Shown piece by piece: positions 40,475 to 53,059 of a stretch of DNA of 64,000 nt. The notes under the pieces were generated by a model, which did not search any database, had not been told where the DNA came from, and saw nothing but the letters and a program-made list of their open reading frames with translations. Position 1 is the stretch's first letter. The number at the start of each line of letters is the position of its first letter. Position numbers and translations under genes: made by a program. Source of the DNA: Anas platyrhynchos (lineage: Eukaryota; Chordata; Aves; Anseriformes; Anatidae); the NCBI RefSeq assembly GCF_047663525.1, contig NC_092613.1, forward strand, positions 1,141,501 through 1,205,500, given 5' to 3'.

Positions 40475-40940
40475 AGTTCCGGGCTCCCCCATGCAAGAGA
40501 TTCAGGGACATAATGGAAAAAGTGCAGCAGAGGGCCACAAAGATGCTTAAGGGACTGGAGCACCTCTCCAATGAGGAAAGGCTGAGAGAGATGGGACTGT
40601 TCAGTTTGGAGAAGAGGAGGCTCAGTGGGGGATTTTAGCAATGTCTTACAAATACCTGAAGGGAAGGTGCAGTGAACGTGCAGCCAGGACAAAAGGCAGT
40701 GGGCATATACTGGAACACAAGAGCTTCTAGGCAAACATCTGGAAGCACTTGTGTACTGTGTGGTGGCCGTGGCTGTGCACTGGAACAAGTTGCCCAAAGA
40801 AGTGGAGTCATCCTCTGAGACCTGCAAAAGCCACCTGGACATGGTCCTGGGCAACCTGCTCAAGGTGGCCTTGCTTGAGCCAGGGGTTAAACCAGGTGAC
40901 CTCCAGAGGTCCTTTCCAGCCTCAGCTGTTCTGTGATTCC
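40475..40940 (+). mobile_element. Outer CR1 fragment, right part
   Basis: Resumes with GGGCTCC, then ACTGGAGCACCTCTCCAATG, GGAAAGGCTGAGAGAGATGG and GACCTCCAGAGGTCCTTTCC, ending in CTGTTCTGTGATTCC, a CR1 3' end. Together with 39480-39880 it makes one element split by the inner one. Confidence 0.9.
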
Positions 40941-41096
40941 ATGGTGGGAGAATTTGCCATATATACGTCACAACTTTGCAGTTCCACTCACATCTTTGAA
41001 CAACAAATAAATGTATGTATGTATTTAATTTTCCAACTTCAAGAATAACAATGCCTGCTTTTCCACTGGCTGAATTTTCCTTTTATTATCTAGCAG

Positions 41097-41237
41097 GCTC
41101 TAGCTATGGATGAAGAAGTATTCAGCCAGAAGGATCATGAATTGAAGATATTGCAGAATCAGATAAAGACATTAATACAGGAAAATGAAGAGCAACTGGA
41201 ATCTTTAAAGAAGGCTGAAGAAAGACATAGATTACAG
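41097..41237 (+). pseudogene. KIF27: KIF27 exon D, open
   Basis: It begins ALAMDEEVFSQKDHELKILQ after a TAGCAG acceptor and ends at ERHRLQ with GTATTT. No damage was seen. It lies directly right of the nested CR1 pair. Confidence 0.88.
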
Positions 41238-41969
41238 GTATTTTTCCTCTGGCATATATTACATATATCTATATCAAACCATCCGTCCACTATAGGAATG
41301 TACTCATGATTTCAAGACAGATCCTTCAGAATTTTTTTGGATGTAAACACCTACCAGTCTTACAAGCACCTTGTTTGAATTAGAGCTGTATTCCCTAATG
41401 AGCTGAGATCATCTAGTGGGTGAATCACAGTACTGTGATTCCTGAAGTTTGTGTATCAGCCTAACTGCCACAGCCTTCCTGTATGATATTAAGTGATTCA
41501 TTCACCCTCTCTTTGCTTCCTGCCTTCCTCCAGATCTGTGTTGTTGCTAAGTTGTTTCAGGACGATTCATGATTTAGGACTTGAAAGGCTTTAAAAGATT
41601 GTTTAGAATCTCAAAAAGACCATCAAGTTCCTACAGAATGCTTTAATTGAAAGGCTGTGTAGAAACATGCTTTGTTATATCTTTATTCAGTGTGAGAGTA
41701 AAGTATTGTTGCCTTTTGACTTTTTAAGACAGAATTTCATCCTAGTATTCTGAGAGTTTACTATTACAAGAAGCTGAGTGACACAGTGGAAACACTGCTT
41801 GCCTCCTTCCCTCTCTAGATCTTGTATATGCTAATGAAATTGTAATGGGTAGTAAGTGAATAGCATTTCAAGATCCAGGAGACCATATATAGGATAGTTG
41901 ATAGATCTAACTTTATAGGATGATAGATCTGACCTTTTTTAAAGGGAACAGCATAAACATGGCTAGTTA

Positions 41970-42075
41970 GTACTCTTCTCCTTTTTCTCCTTTTTTTCCT
42001 TATTCTCCTTATTCTCCTTATTCTCCTTTTCCTCCTTACTCTCCTTTTCCTCCTTATCCTCCTTTTTCCTCTTCT
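41970..42075. repeat. Polypyrimidine repeat (TTCTCCTTA-type)
   Basis: C/T-rich tract of TTCTCC/TTATTCTCC/TTTTCCTCC units in the intron after KIF27 exon D. On the minus strand it yields a Lys-Glu-Asn open frame, which is only the repeat translated. Confidence 0.9.
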
Positions 42076-43579
42076 TTGCTGATGGCTTGGGGAGAGTCAA
42101 TGAATGAAAGGTAAGTACACTGGTCACCATCTTTTCCTTCCCTCTGTAACTTTTTTTCTGTTCTGTCATCTCTGGATAGGCTTTTTTTGTGTGTTTTCCT
42201 TTTTTAACCCATACTGCATATTGTCAGCTTATTAGACTGAAACAATCCATGCTTCTAATACACATAGATGCTTATATACGATTATGCTTATAATTGTATC
42301 CTATGGAGGATACGAGGCAGATGTTATGAACAGAAACAGTTGTACTGTAGGCAAAAGATCGCAGCTCTCACTTTTACTTAAAAACAGAAAAATCAGTATA
42401 ATAATTAAATCAAATGCTTGTGTCAAATGGCTTAAAGTTGTATGCACAGGAAAGTGTCGTTTCAATGATACATGATAGAATAAGAACTGTAAAAGTAGCA
42501 TGTAAATGTTTGTACCCATGTATTTATGTAACAGGTTATGCACTATGGGGTTGTATGTACAAGGGCATAAGGGACAGAGTCTTATAGGGATTAAAAAAAA
42601 AAAAAAGTTGTAAGGTGGAGTTGCCCATTACTACTTCCACAATCATAAAATGTATGGTATTGACATATATATTCTTTTTGCTATGACACAGAAATATTAT
42701 GTATTGTATTCCAACAAAATGTCAATTTGTGGGGCATTGTCTATGTATGGGGAAAGGACTTGCAGTCTAAGAAGATGAGAAAAAAAGAATAAATAAAAAA
42801 TATATGATTCAAAGTAGGAGAATGCATACTTTAGTTAACTATCTCTAGCTGTTATTCAAATTTCCTGTTGGTAGGCAAGATTTTCGATGTATTCTGAAAG
42901 GAACAGAGAAGACTGAAAATTGTATGGTCTTGGCCTTATGGATAAATCAGTTCAGTGAAGATATGTAATTTTGAACAATGCACAGAGATTGCTGTAGGAA
43001 AGGCAAGTAAGTTCTTCAAACTAGCATTACCGACAAATTTGAGGCTGGGTAGAAAAGAAAGTAACGGTTGATACAGGGGATCCTGGGGTCACGTCCAATT
43101 TTATGAATGTTAATTAATAAAAATAATCTTTCAAGTTGGACCACTCCAAGAGGAAGAGGAAGCCTACATGTATGTACATTTCATTCTTTAAACTCAGACC
43201 ATGTGCTTCATTTGAACATTTTTCTTGAATTACCGTTTTATTTATCCATGAACACACAAATAAGGCAAGCAAGGGCTGATAAATATGTCATCTACTTCTC
43301 ACTAGATGTCTAAATCTAGCTGACATAATTTATATAGGACAGGTCCTTTAGAGACAAAAATGTCTCAAAAAAAAAATGATTGGAGTTTGGGGAGAGGTAA
43401 GATTCTACCTGTCATGCCAGAGAATTTTCAGTTTGTTGCAGAATTTGCCTGTGCACTGCAGAAGAATTTAGAGTTGGTGAATGATATACAAGAAGACTGA
43501 CCTTTATAATGAATTTAGAAAGGTATGATGCAAACCTGATGATCAGCAACCGTTTTTGTTTTTGTTTTTTTCATATGAG

Positions 43580-43786
43580 AATGAAAAAATGGTGGAACAG
43601 CAAATCCTTATTGATCAGCTAAAAGAAAAATTAGAGAAGTTTATGGTTGTGAAAACTTGGGACTTCTCAAGTGCTTGTGGAGATGGGCCTGCTGTTACGG
43701 CATCTGCAAGAAGGCCATACAGTGTCCCACTCACAAAGAGTCTGCTACACTCCCTTTACCCATCTTCAGGGACAGAGACACGAAAG
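43580..43786 (+). pseudogene. KIF27: KIF27 exon E, open
   Basis: It reads NEKMVEQQILIDQLKEKLEK, then CGDGPAV and ARRPYSVPL, ending in TETRK. The RRPY(S/T)VP motif is shared with mammalian KIF27. No stop or shift; the acceptor is the weak TATGAG. Confidence 0.88.
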
Positions 43787-43984
43787 GTAAGGTCTACCTA
43801 AGCATTACATTTTTTTTAACAGTTATCGTTCAATAATTCTATTGGGCGTGACAAATTATGGTGACCTATTGTCAGCTGCTGTTTGGCTTTGAAGCATTTT
43901 AGCATTGAAGACTGAAAAAGTACTTTCGAATGTCTTGCGACACACGCTATGTCCCAGTTGTCCAAAATCTATGGGTTTACATTT

Positions 43985-44097
43985 TGAATCCCAGAATGGC
44001 TGGAGTTTGAAGGGACCTTTAAAAATCATCTAGTCCAACTCTGCCATGGACAGAGACACCTTTCACTAGATCAGGTTGCTCAAAGCCCCATACAAAT
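43985..44097 (-). mobile_element. Short CR1 3' fragment, minus strand
   Basis: Reads GAATCCCAGAATGGCTGGAG, AAGGGACC, ATCTAGTCCAACTC and CACTAGATCAGGTTGCTCAA, the reverse complement of a CR1 3' end. It is old and truncated, inside the intron after KIF27 exon E. Confidence 0.85.
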
Positions 44098-44460
44098 TGA
44101 CTTAAAACACAGAATTTATCACAGTCATAAAGCTGTAGTCTTTAGTGATCTTTTTGTGCAATGTTTAACAGTTCAGATAGGAAGCATTCCCAAAATGAAT
44201 GATTATTCTGTACTGATAAACTGAACATTTTGGGTAATAAGTTGGTAACAGTACCTTCTTTTGCACTTGGGACAAGTGTTCTAAGCAGAACCTTCTCTTG
44301 CAAAACCTTCTGGTACACAGGTACTCAGAAATATTATTTAAACACCTGCAATTCTGCATACAAGGTCAGGTAGTGAAAGACTTTTAAACTGAAATACTAT
44401 TGGAATATCAATAAAGAATTACTGAACTATTCCAAGTGTTTTTTTGGTGCTTTTTGGCAG

Positions 44461-44620
44461 GTGTATACCAGTCCCCCTGCTTTTTCCCTGGCTCGGATGA
44501 TGGCAGGATTCCGTGCTCGTAGCCAGATGATACTGAGCTACATAGAAGATCAAGATGAAGTCCTTCACTGCCACCTCTCTATCAGAGTGATGAAGAGAAA
44601 GAAAATACAGACAGTCAAAA
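44461..44620 (+). pseudogene. KIF27: KIF27 exon F, frameshifted
   Basis: It reads VYTSPPAFSLARMMAGFRAR and SQMILSYIEDQDEVLHCH. A base is then missing near 44575-44583, after which the family-like acidic QSDEEKENTDSQK lies in another frame. The donor is GTAATT. Confidence 0.87.
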
Positions 44621-45008
44621 GTAATTTATTTTTTTTTTTCTCATTTAGGTAATTTTTTCTTTAACTTTTGTTACAGATAAATATATAGCAAATACAATAT
44701 TACTGCCTGATCCTACTGTAATGTGAGGCCATTTGTGATACTACTTAAAATAAATTTGCAGGACCAACTAGGCATATTATGAAACTAGTTTAAAAACCAC
44801 ATTTTTTTGATGCGATAAAGATTGCATGATCTTTGTTTTGGGGACATCATCCAACAAGATCAAGCATGGGAAGAAGAAGGTGCAAATGCTTATGTAAGCT
44901 TTCTCAGTTTGGCACTCTTCTCTTTAATATCATGTACTTTATATAAAGTTAAAAGAAAAAAAAATCCCTTTGTGTTTAGAATGTATCATGTTTTCCATTC
45001 TTTCTTAG

Positions 45009-45142
45009 GCATTCAATAAACCAAAAATGGACACGAAAACAGGCTTCTCTGTGCTTTCCCTTTGAGCAAAGTGACATGAAATGTCAAGTTGACAAGTCCA
45101 GCTTATGTGACAAATCTGTGCCACAGACTGATACAGCCACAG
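45009..45142 (+). pseudogene. KIF27: KIF27 exon G, open
   Basis: It starts with the last base of a codon from exon F and reads HSINQKWTRKQASLCF through SVPQTDTAT. It is poorly conserved compared with mammals, which is normal for this linker. Phase continuity with both neighbours supports the assignment. Confidence 0.75.
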
Positions 45143-45709
45143 GTAAAATGGAAGTCATGAGAGTAAATTGTGTTAGATATAATACTAGAATATGCAATAA
45201 TGTCTTTATCACATGTAATTATTTTTCTCATCAAAATGTCTTTATTTGCTACAAATACTTTTTTCATGATAGCTCAACATAAATTTATTTTTTAATTATT
45301 TTCCTTTTCCCTTTTCTGAAATTGACATCAGTGACCTTAATGTTTGAGTACTACTTACTAGCGAGAAAGCACTTGACCTACAAATCTAGTACTAGTTCAA
45401 GAAAAGGAAACATGCTATTATTTCATCAGAGATGCACTGAAAATGCTTAAATTAAATATGTTTTTTCTCTCTCAGATTAGCATTCATTAGCATTCTTGAA
45501 ATGCTAATGCATGCTGTCATTTCCATATTTAGACGGCAGGGAAAAGACTCTTTGCAATACTCTCTCCTTTTGGCTCTTTTGCTTCATTTGTAAGAATTCT
45601 ATACATACTATATTTCAGATCACTGTCTTTTGGCTAAAGAGTGTATTCCTTTTATTCCTTTTTTATTCCTTTTTTTTTTGGTCTCCACATTGTTTTGTTT
45701 TCTTTCAAG

Positions 45710-45865
45710 GTGAAGAAATTGACTGCCTCCAGAAAAGTCATGTTTTTAACATGCAGAAGTTAAAGAATTCAGAGTTGAGAATCACTGAGGCCAAGCAAAA
45801 AATGGGAGAACTTGCACTTAACATCAAAATGAAAGAAGAACTTATTAAGGAATTAGTAAGAACAG
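45710..45865 (+). pseudogene. KIF27: KIF27 exon H, open
   Basis: It reads EEIDCLQKSHVFNMQKLKNS, then TEAKQKMGEL and NIKMKEELIKELVRTG. This is classic KIF27 coiled coil, undamaged, with a GTAAGT donor. Confidence 0.9.
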
Positions 45866-46957
45866 GTAAGTGACTGAAAAATTGAAATGAAGACATTCAG
45901 AAATAAGCAAGAAAAAAGACACAAAACTTCTGAAGACCTGCATATCTTAGTTTTTGGGTAATTTTCTTCTGCGGGAATACTTCTGGTAACTTACAGTTTC
46001 CTAACTTCTATGAATTACTTGCTATGAGTGCATTGAAGGCTGCAAATTTTTATTGTGTCCTACTCAGCTGTGATCTGCAGATTTGTTTGTTAAATATTTT
46101 TTTGTGTTTTGTAGCTTATTGTGTTTATCCACCTATAGTGTAATTTTTCATGTATGCTTAGTGCAACTGATCTCTTCATGGACATGTGTTTGTCACCCAG
46201 TGTCTGGGATAGGAGAGAAGATACGACACTGTGCTGGGAATGCTTGCATTGCCATCATAGCAGTAGAGAAGCAGGAGTCAGAAGTGGATGAGGGAAAAGG
46301 TCAGTGTCCCTGTTAGCCTATATCATTACACACCTGTCCTGATACATATATGCTTGCCAGAAACTTATCATTGTGATGACCCTAAAGATCTGTGCTTACC
46401 TGTTTCAATCACACTCTTCTAGTGTGTACATATTCTCCTGAGGCAGTCTTTTGGCATTGAGAAACATTGTGCGCCCCCAGTAACAGTACTTACGGAATCC
46501 CAAACAGAGCAAATCAGATTGCCCGAACAGGGCAAATCAGTAGAAACACAATCGAGAGTTTTTTGCTGATTACCAAGTTGAAAGCTGAGAAATATGTAGC
46601 ATATTCTTCTGGGGAACAAACAAACAAACATACAAACAAACAACAAAAAACATAATAATACAGGCAAGCTATTTTGTCAAGGACTGCAGTAGGCAGAAAA
46701 TTTTCACTTGATGTGGCACTCAGGTGTGACTTTCTTTGGTGACATCAGATGGTTTATGAAGAGTTCAGATTTAAAATTCCTTTGTTCATCTATATTTCAG
46801 TGTTATAAGGGAGCTGTTTGTTTAGGTTTGGAAAATGTCTCAGAAATTTTTGGTTTAATCAGGATGAAGTAAGTAACGATTCAATTACAGGTTTAAGTGA
46901 TACATTGCAAATTATTAGCTTGCTGCTTTAAAACTATTTGGATATGATGTCTTTAAG

Positions 46958-47163
46958 GTAAGGATGCAGAGTGTGTAAGCAGGCAATATTCTTTGAAGAT
47001 AACTAAACCGGAGCAAGAATCCGAGCAGGCCAAAATGGAACTGGCCGAAACTCAAAAACAGCTTCAGGAGCTGGAGAATAAGGAGCTGAGAGAGCTTCCT
47101 GAGAAAGCCAAGCTGCAAAGAGAGTTCTGAAAGAAGATGGATGCAGCTAAGCTGAAAGTGCAG
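46958..47163 (+). pseudogene. KIF27: KIF27 exon I with TGA stop
   Basis: Coiled-coil segment with AETQKQLQELENKEL. A TGA at 47128-47130 stands between EF and KKMDAAKL, where the family has arginine, so this is another CGA-to-TGA change. The exon ends KVQ with GTATTT. Confidence 0.9.
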
Positions 47164-47532
47164 GTATTTCCAATATGACCATTAGGATTTGCAAATTCCT
47201 GTCTCAGCATCACCTGAGACACTATCATCCGTACACTCTGCTTGTGAAACTCTCACCAGCTTCACACAATTGAAGCTAGTTGGATTGAAGTAGCCAATGA
47301 GAACCTTCACACAGTTATACCCACTACTATTTAACAACTAAGTAGTTAGATAGTTCTGTCTTTGATGATTTTACGAAGGCTCAGAGACCTTAGAGATAAT
47401 GTGTGATTGTTGTGGCAAAATGTAGCAAGTCTTGCTCACTGTCCTAACTCAGTGAAATAGAGAATTAACCTGAGTCGGGTTTTAGTTTTAAGTTTTCCTG
47501 TTGTTAAGCTGAAATTTTCCATGAACATTCAG

Positions 47533-47731
47533 GCCTTACAGAAGAAGAAGCAAGACACTAAGAATCTGGCTTCTCTATCTAACCAAAGTGAAAAACGAGC
47601 AATAGAACTTGAACAGAACGTGGCTCAGATGAAGCATCAGCAGACCCTGCTAGAGAAAAGACTGCGTGAGGAGAGTGAAAAAAAAGAAGCAACTAGAAGC
47701 AGAGCTTCAGCGGGACCAGCTACAAATTAAA
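47533..47731 (+). pseudogene. KIF27: KIF27 exon J, frameshifted in A-run
   Basis: It reads ALQKKKQDTKNLASLS and EKRAIELEQNV, then RLREESEK. The eight-A run at 47678-47685 has one A too many; in the restored register the sequence matches the family up to the GTAGGA donor. Acceptor CATTCAG. Confidence 0.88.
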
Positions 47732-48077
47732 GTAGGATTCTTTCTGTTTCCTTATGACAAAGAATAAGATCAACCAGTTTGACCTTTGTTTTCCCAAAGG
47801 CAATGTACTATACTACCAGATTTTGTCCTTTTAAGTAATTGCTTACTTGACACTGAAGAAATTGTGTATAAGTATTTTCACAGAAATCTTCATTCTTCCT
47901 TTCTCTTCAGCTATGTTTTTGAATGTTATTATGTGATGTCTAGCCCTGAGTTGCAATTTTGCATGTAAATTAGTTCAATATTTCTGATTTCATGATTGTG
48001 TAGATTCTGTCATTAAATGTGTTTGAAAAACACACTGACTGAGGCAGAAAGAAAGTTTTGTTTGTTTTTGTTTAGAG

Positions 48078-48185
48078 GAACTTCAGCTTAAGATGGAACA
48101 GCAACAGAAGATTCTTAAAGACAGAGAGATTGCTGCATTTAAAAAGAAGAAAAATAACTCGGTGGGGACTTTACAGAAATCAGAG
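48078..48185 (+). pseudogene. KIF27: KIF27 exon K, open
   Basis: It reads ELQLKMEQQQKILKDREIAA to LQKSE, with phase 0 at both ends. Acceptor choice (AGAG before GAA CTT) was fixed by phase with exon J. Confidence 0.82.
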
Positions 48186-48313
48186 GTAGCTAATCTATTC
48201 CAAATCTGTGTGGACACTGAAAAGAAAGGTGTCTTTATTCACCCCGTGTCATCTTTGTAAAGCGTTTGGAAGAAGAGTATTCCGTCCTCCCTCCCCTGTT
48301 TTTTTTTTAAATT

Positions 48314-48314
<1 letters not shown>

Positions 48315-48348
<34 letters not shown>
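48315..48348. repeat. 34-bp poly(T) run
   Basis: Uninterrupted T run in the intron after KIF27 exon K. Length is likely uncertain in the assembly. Confidence 0.9.
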
Positions 48349-48349
<1 letters not shown>

Positions 48350-49268
48350 TAGCAAAAACTGAGACAAGTCAAGAAGCTCTTTAACTGGTTTTGAATGAAC
48401 GAAAGGAGAGGGCTGTAATGTCTTTGTTTTTTCTATGACTTGTCAAAGGTAGTAATTCAGATAGCTGGAAATTCAACGAGTTTGGTTGTCTGGTAGGCTT
48501 GAAGGTGATTCTGATGAGCTCTGTTATAAATGTTGCACGGTTTGTTTGTTTATTTCTTTTCCCATCTGACAAATATGACAGACGGCTATGGTTTTGGTTG
48601 TTCATGACAGTGTTAGAATAGTAGGTTTCCTGTGCAACAGTGCTACCTGCATGATTTCAGAACTAGACATTGGAACATGAGAGTTTCATGAGTTAACCAA
48701 AGTCTTTAGAGGTGAAAATCAATTTAAAAAACGAAATAAAAGCAACTTCTTAGCCATACCAGCAATATGCCCACTGATAAACCATTGCTTCAGAAGAGAC
48801 TTATAATAGACTCTGCTAGCAGGATCAGAACTCCCATTTTTTCTTTCTTTCAGCATCACAGTTTCTCATCACGATGTGTTTTTCCACAAATCTTGGTCTT
48901 GGGCAAGAATCATGCAATGAGGATGGGCTAGCTGATTTCTTGTGGTACCTTTCAAACTTAGTTGTTGTCATTCTATATATGACATCTATTTCTATAACTG
49001 TTTTTAGGAAAATAATACATTTCCTTAAAAGCATCTGATAAAATTGTTTGCATAAGATGTAGTAATATAACATTGCTGAGCCTCTCCTTAAGTCAGTCCT
49101 ATTTCTGTATTATCCTGAATCAGGATTCTGTTGAACACTTAATGTTAAGAATTGAAATGTTGATTTATCACGTTTTATCAGTTACTCTAAAAGAGGAAAA
49201 ACATAGTCATAAAATTCTGACCCAAATAGTCCTCGTTAATGCTCTCTGGATCTCTGTTTAAATTGTAG

Positions 49269-49445
49269 AAGTTAGAAGAGCAAAAGAAATGGCTGGATGA
49301 AGAAATGGAAAGAATTCTTCAACAGCACCAACAGTTAGCGGAACTAGAAGAAGATTTAAAGAAAAGAGAAGCCATTGTAGCTAAAAAAGAAGCATTATTG
49401 CAAGAGAAGAGCCTCCTAGAAATCAAGAAACTGAGATCTAGCCAG
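49269..49445 (+). pseudogene. KIF27: KIF27 exon L, open
   Basis: It reads [19 protein letters not shown], then [20 protein letters not shown], ending LRSSQ. Highly conserved coiled coil with no damage. Confidence 0.92.
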
Positions 49446-50108
49446 GTGATTTAAGAAAAAAAAAAAAGAAAGAAAGAAAGAAATTTAACACAATTGTAGA
49501 GCTGCCTGAAAAGACTATGGGAGGAGGGCAGCTGGATAACAGAAGAGGTTTAAGCCATGCGACTTGTATCTCTAGCGCTGCCATTACATTATTGTGTGGC
49601 TTGATCAAATGAACATTTTAAACATGAATAATAGAATGTAATAACCTTTATTTACATGATATCCCCGAAATTCTAACAACAAAACAAAATCTGACTTCCA
49701 AAGTTCTGTTATTGCAGCACATTAAATAACAATATCTAAAAAATTGCTCAATGCCTGCAAAGTAGAGAACATGGCAGAGAAACATTCTGTATTATTTACT
49801 TTGGCTACTGAGAAACAGAAATTGAAATGTCATTGTCACCGTAATGACTAACTCATGTAAGATATGTAGAAAACTGCACATTGCTTTTCTTTGTTTTCTT
49901 TCATCTTTTGATTAAATAGTAAATTTTATGGTAGCTGTCTACTTAGCCTAAATGGCGTCCCTTTACAAGAAGTAGACAGGTCTTCCACTTTAGGATGCGA
50001 CAGTCTCATGTACATGTTTATGGGGAAGGAGTTTTATATTTACGGTTTCTTTCATTCTTCCTCTTATTTCTTTCTCTCTCTCTCTCTCTTTTTTTTCTTT
50101 TTTTAAAG

Positions 50109-50330
50109 GCTTTAAACAAAGATAGTATGAAATTGTCTACTCGCTTAAGTATGCTGGACCAGGAATTGTGTGATAAAGGTATGCAGCTTCAGGACAGCAC
50201 TACTGAAGATAAGACAGACATTCTGGAAAAAATTCAGGTTCTTCAGAAGGAAAGGGATCAGCTACTCAGAAGAAGAAATAGTGTGGATGAGAAACTGAAA
50301 GAGGGTAACTGAAAAGTGTTGTCAGCTGAA
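50109..50330 (+). pseudogene. KIF27: KIF27 exon M with TGA stop
   Basis: It reads ALNKDSMKLSTRLSMLDQEL to VDEKLKEGN, then TGA (50310-50312), then KVLSAE to a GTAAGT donor. The stop sits next to a position where the mammalian protein has arginine, so a CGA origin is likely but less certain than in exons B and I. Confidence 0.9.
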
Positions 50331-51366
50331 GTAAGTAACTATCTCTGAGATACATCAAAGTTTTAGGCAATGTTGTATAATAAAGTATTCCAATCATGAC
50401 CTAAAATGTCTCCCAGTATTAGACAGTAGAGAATCAAGGAACTGAGGTTGGGTGTTTTTGTTAACAGCCGACATGAAAATACTGCTATAATGGCACTACT
50501 TCCATAACAGTGAACAACATATACTTTCAGAGGAACTTACTTACTTTAGCTAGAGTCCGGACAAATGTCGCTGGCCTAACAATTCTATAATTAGAAATAA
50601 TGAAACAGGATGTCCATCAATTTATCTTAGGCAGCTATTTTCCTATCAGGACATAGAACAAGGTGAAGTACTCTAATAGTGATGTCCCTTGATTTTTTTT
50701 TTCATAGGCTTTTGTGAAAGACCAAACCTCACCTGAAGGCCTCCATATAGTTACAATGAAAATAAGCCATATTGTGGATGTTACACACTTGAATTGATCA
50801 GTATAATTAAGTTGAAGATTGAATAAATTGATGTAAAATACACAGATTTGTTTTAGGTCTTGAGAAGCAGCAGTTGGGGCCTATTACTGAGCTGATAGCA
50901 TGCCAGAAAGAATCCTATTTGCTTCACTCCACAGAATCTTCTGCAATACTTCAGGGCATGAATTTCTGCCACCTTCCTGCACAGATAATGGTCACCAAAC
51001 TGCTTACAGATCTGATTGGTTCATTAATCGCTAATTAGAAAACTAGTTCAACTGAAAAAGTAATAGAAGTCATCAAATTGTGGGGAGGGGAAAATGGAGG
51101 AAGAATAGAATGTAGGCTTTTGTGGTGATGAACCATTTGTTTGAACTCTGGTCTGTGGAAGGGATATCAAGACATTTCCTGCTTGCTCCAAACAGGTTCT
51201 AGATTTGTACTCTTCCTCTTATTTTTCCCATTCCATTCTCTGTACTACTACTAGTTAGTCTTGCTCTTCAATTTAGATTCACCTTTGAGAATGAAGTTAA
51301 TGTCTTATGCACACAAAGGTTTGTTTTGTACTTTTTTTACAATCTCACTCCTGTGTTTCTGTGTAG

Positions 51367-51573
51367 GAAGAACATGTCCTTTTGCAGCTGGAAGAAGGAA
51401 TTGAAGCCCTGGAGGCTGCTATTAATTACAAGAATGAAAGTATTCAGAGTCGCCAGTACTTGCTTAGATCCTCTTCACAGATCCTTTCACAGAGTGAGGA
51501 TAATGCAATAGGAAAACTAGTTTCCTTGTCTGCTGATGAGCTCAGAGCTATCCTCTTCAAATACTTTAACAAG
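51367..51573 (+). pseudogene. KIF27: KIF27 exon N, open
   Basis: It reads EEHVLLQLEEGIEALEAAI, SQSEDNAIGKLVSLSADEL and ILFKYFNK. Undamaged and very similar to the family. Confidence 0.92.
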
Positions 51574-52379
51574 GTTTGCTTTGGCTAATGATCAATATTT
51601 TATCCTATTACCTGTTATTGCACTAAATAGTTAAATGAAATAGTGTCAAGAAGTAAAGTCAATTTAATCCACTTTCCTTGAAAGCCTGCTTAGGTTACTC
51701 ACATCTGTTGTTAATTTGGGTATTTTGCATCTTGACATCAACATAAAAAAGATGCTTTTCTATTACTTGTTTGTATCTTGTTTTGGTGTCATTAGCTTAA
51801 AAGGTGTTGCAACTCTGGAAATTTCCTTGCTCCTTTCCACTGCTTTATGCTGCTAACTTCTCAAGTAGCAACATATTTAAACAGTGGTGTCGTATTGAAA
51901 TTCTTCCCACCTGCAGTCTTTATTAACCTCAGGATAGTATTTCTTTTTTCCAAATCCATTATAAAATCTTTCTGCAAACAAGCGCTTACCACCATATACT
52001 GAAGAATCGTAATGACACCTGGAAACATAAAAAAGAAATGCATTAGGACTTGGTGTCTCTCTTTGCCCATGGGTGAACCTTGGGTGATTTTGTGAACAAG
52101 TTGTCTGTGGTACACAAATTGGCAGTTTTCCAGAAACAGGAAAAAAACTCTTGTATCAGTTTAAGTTCTGCACAGGGCATTAAAAAATCCACTAGTCCAT
52201 GTGATCAAAATCTACAGAGCTCAATTCTGAAGTGTGAACTCGTGTCAGCAGGCAAATCTGTTTCCAGTATAAGCTTACAGCTTATACAGACAATTGCTTT
52301 TGTATCCATTCATCTATTAAGCAGAACTGTAAAAGCATTTGTTGAAATGGTTTGATAGAAGTGTATTAGATTGTCTTAG

Positions 52380-52578
52380 ATTGTTGGCCTGCGAGAGTCT
52401 GAACGTAAATTACAACTGCAGACTGAAGAACAGGAGATGAAGGTCATAGACCAGGAAAATATAATACGTGAATTGGAATCTGCACTTGAGCACATCAAGT
52501 TGCAGTGTGACAGGCAGCTGACGCTACAACACAGAGAACATGAGAAAAAACTACAGTTGATACTGCATCATTTCAAGG
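52380..52578 (+). pseudogene. KIF27: KIF27 exon O, open
   Basis: It reads IVGLRESERKLQLQTEEQ, then IIRELESALEHIKLQCDRQL and LILHHFK. It ends with one base of the next codon. Undamaged. Confidence 0.9.
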
Positions 52579-53059
52579 GTGCTTGTTTGTTTTCCAAGGG
52601 GAATTGTACAGCAGATATTATCTTTAGTCACTGTTGAGAAATACTGTGTTTCATATGAAAGAAAAAAGAAGATATGAGGTAGAAAGATAGCATTTTGGCT
52701 GTTACTAATTCTGATGTCATGTAGGATGCTGATGAACAGACACAAGGTGCTTGTATAAAAGAAAAAAGCTGACCATTTTTAAAAAACGGTCAGAATTGTC
52801 ACATTTTTATATTCAATTTGTTGACATTGGAAAGGTGAAAGATAGCAATCCCCTTGATCTTTATCCTCTAAATGCTCCTATTAAAATGGAGAATTGGGGT
52901 TGGCATGGGCTTTTTGCTCCTCTGTCATACTAGTTTAAATGTACACCCTGAAAGCAGAGTGTCAGCAAAATACAGGACATTCTCTAGCTGGGCATCTTGA
53001 TTTTGGCACAGAGAAGTGAAGTGAAGATTTGATTCTCATACTAGTTTTACTTGCCCTAG

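Noticed and set aside
40333..40971. 212-codon minus-strand frame
   Set aside because: It is antisense across the nested CR1 pair.
44822..45019. Frame ending at a GTAAGC donor-like site, considered as a KIF27 exon
   Set aside because: Exons at 44461-44620 and 45009-45142 already join in phase, so an extra exon is not needed and would break the frame.
36818..50312. TGA codons read through as selenocysteine or another amino acid
   Set aside because: They replace arginine in a kinesin with no selenoprotein precedent and occur alongside frameshifts, so plain nonsense is simpler.
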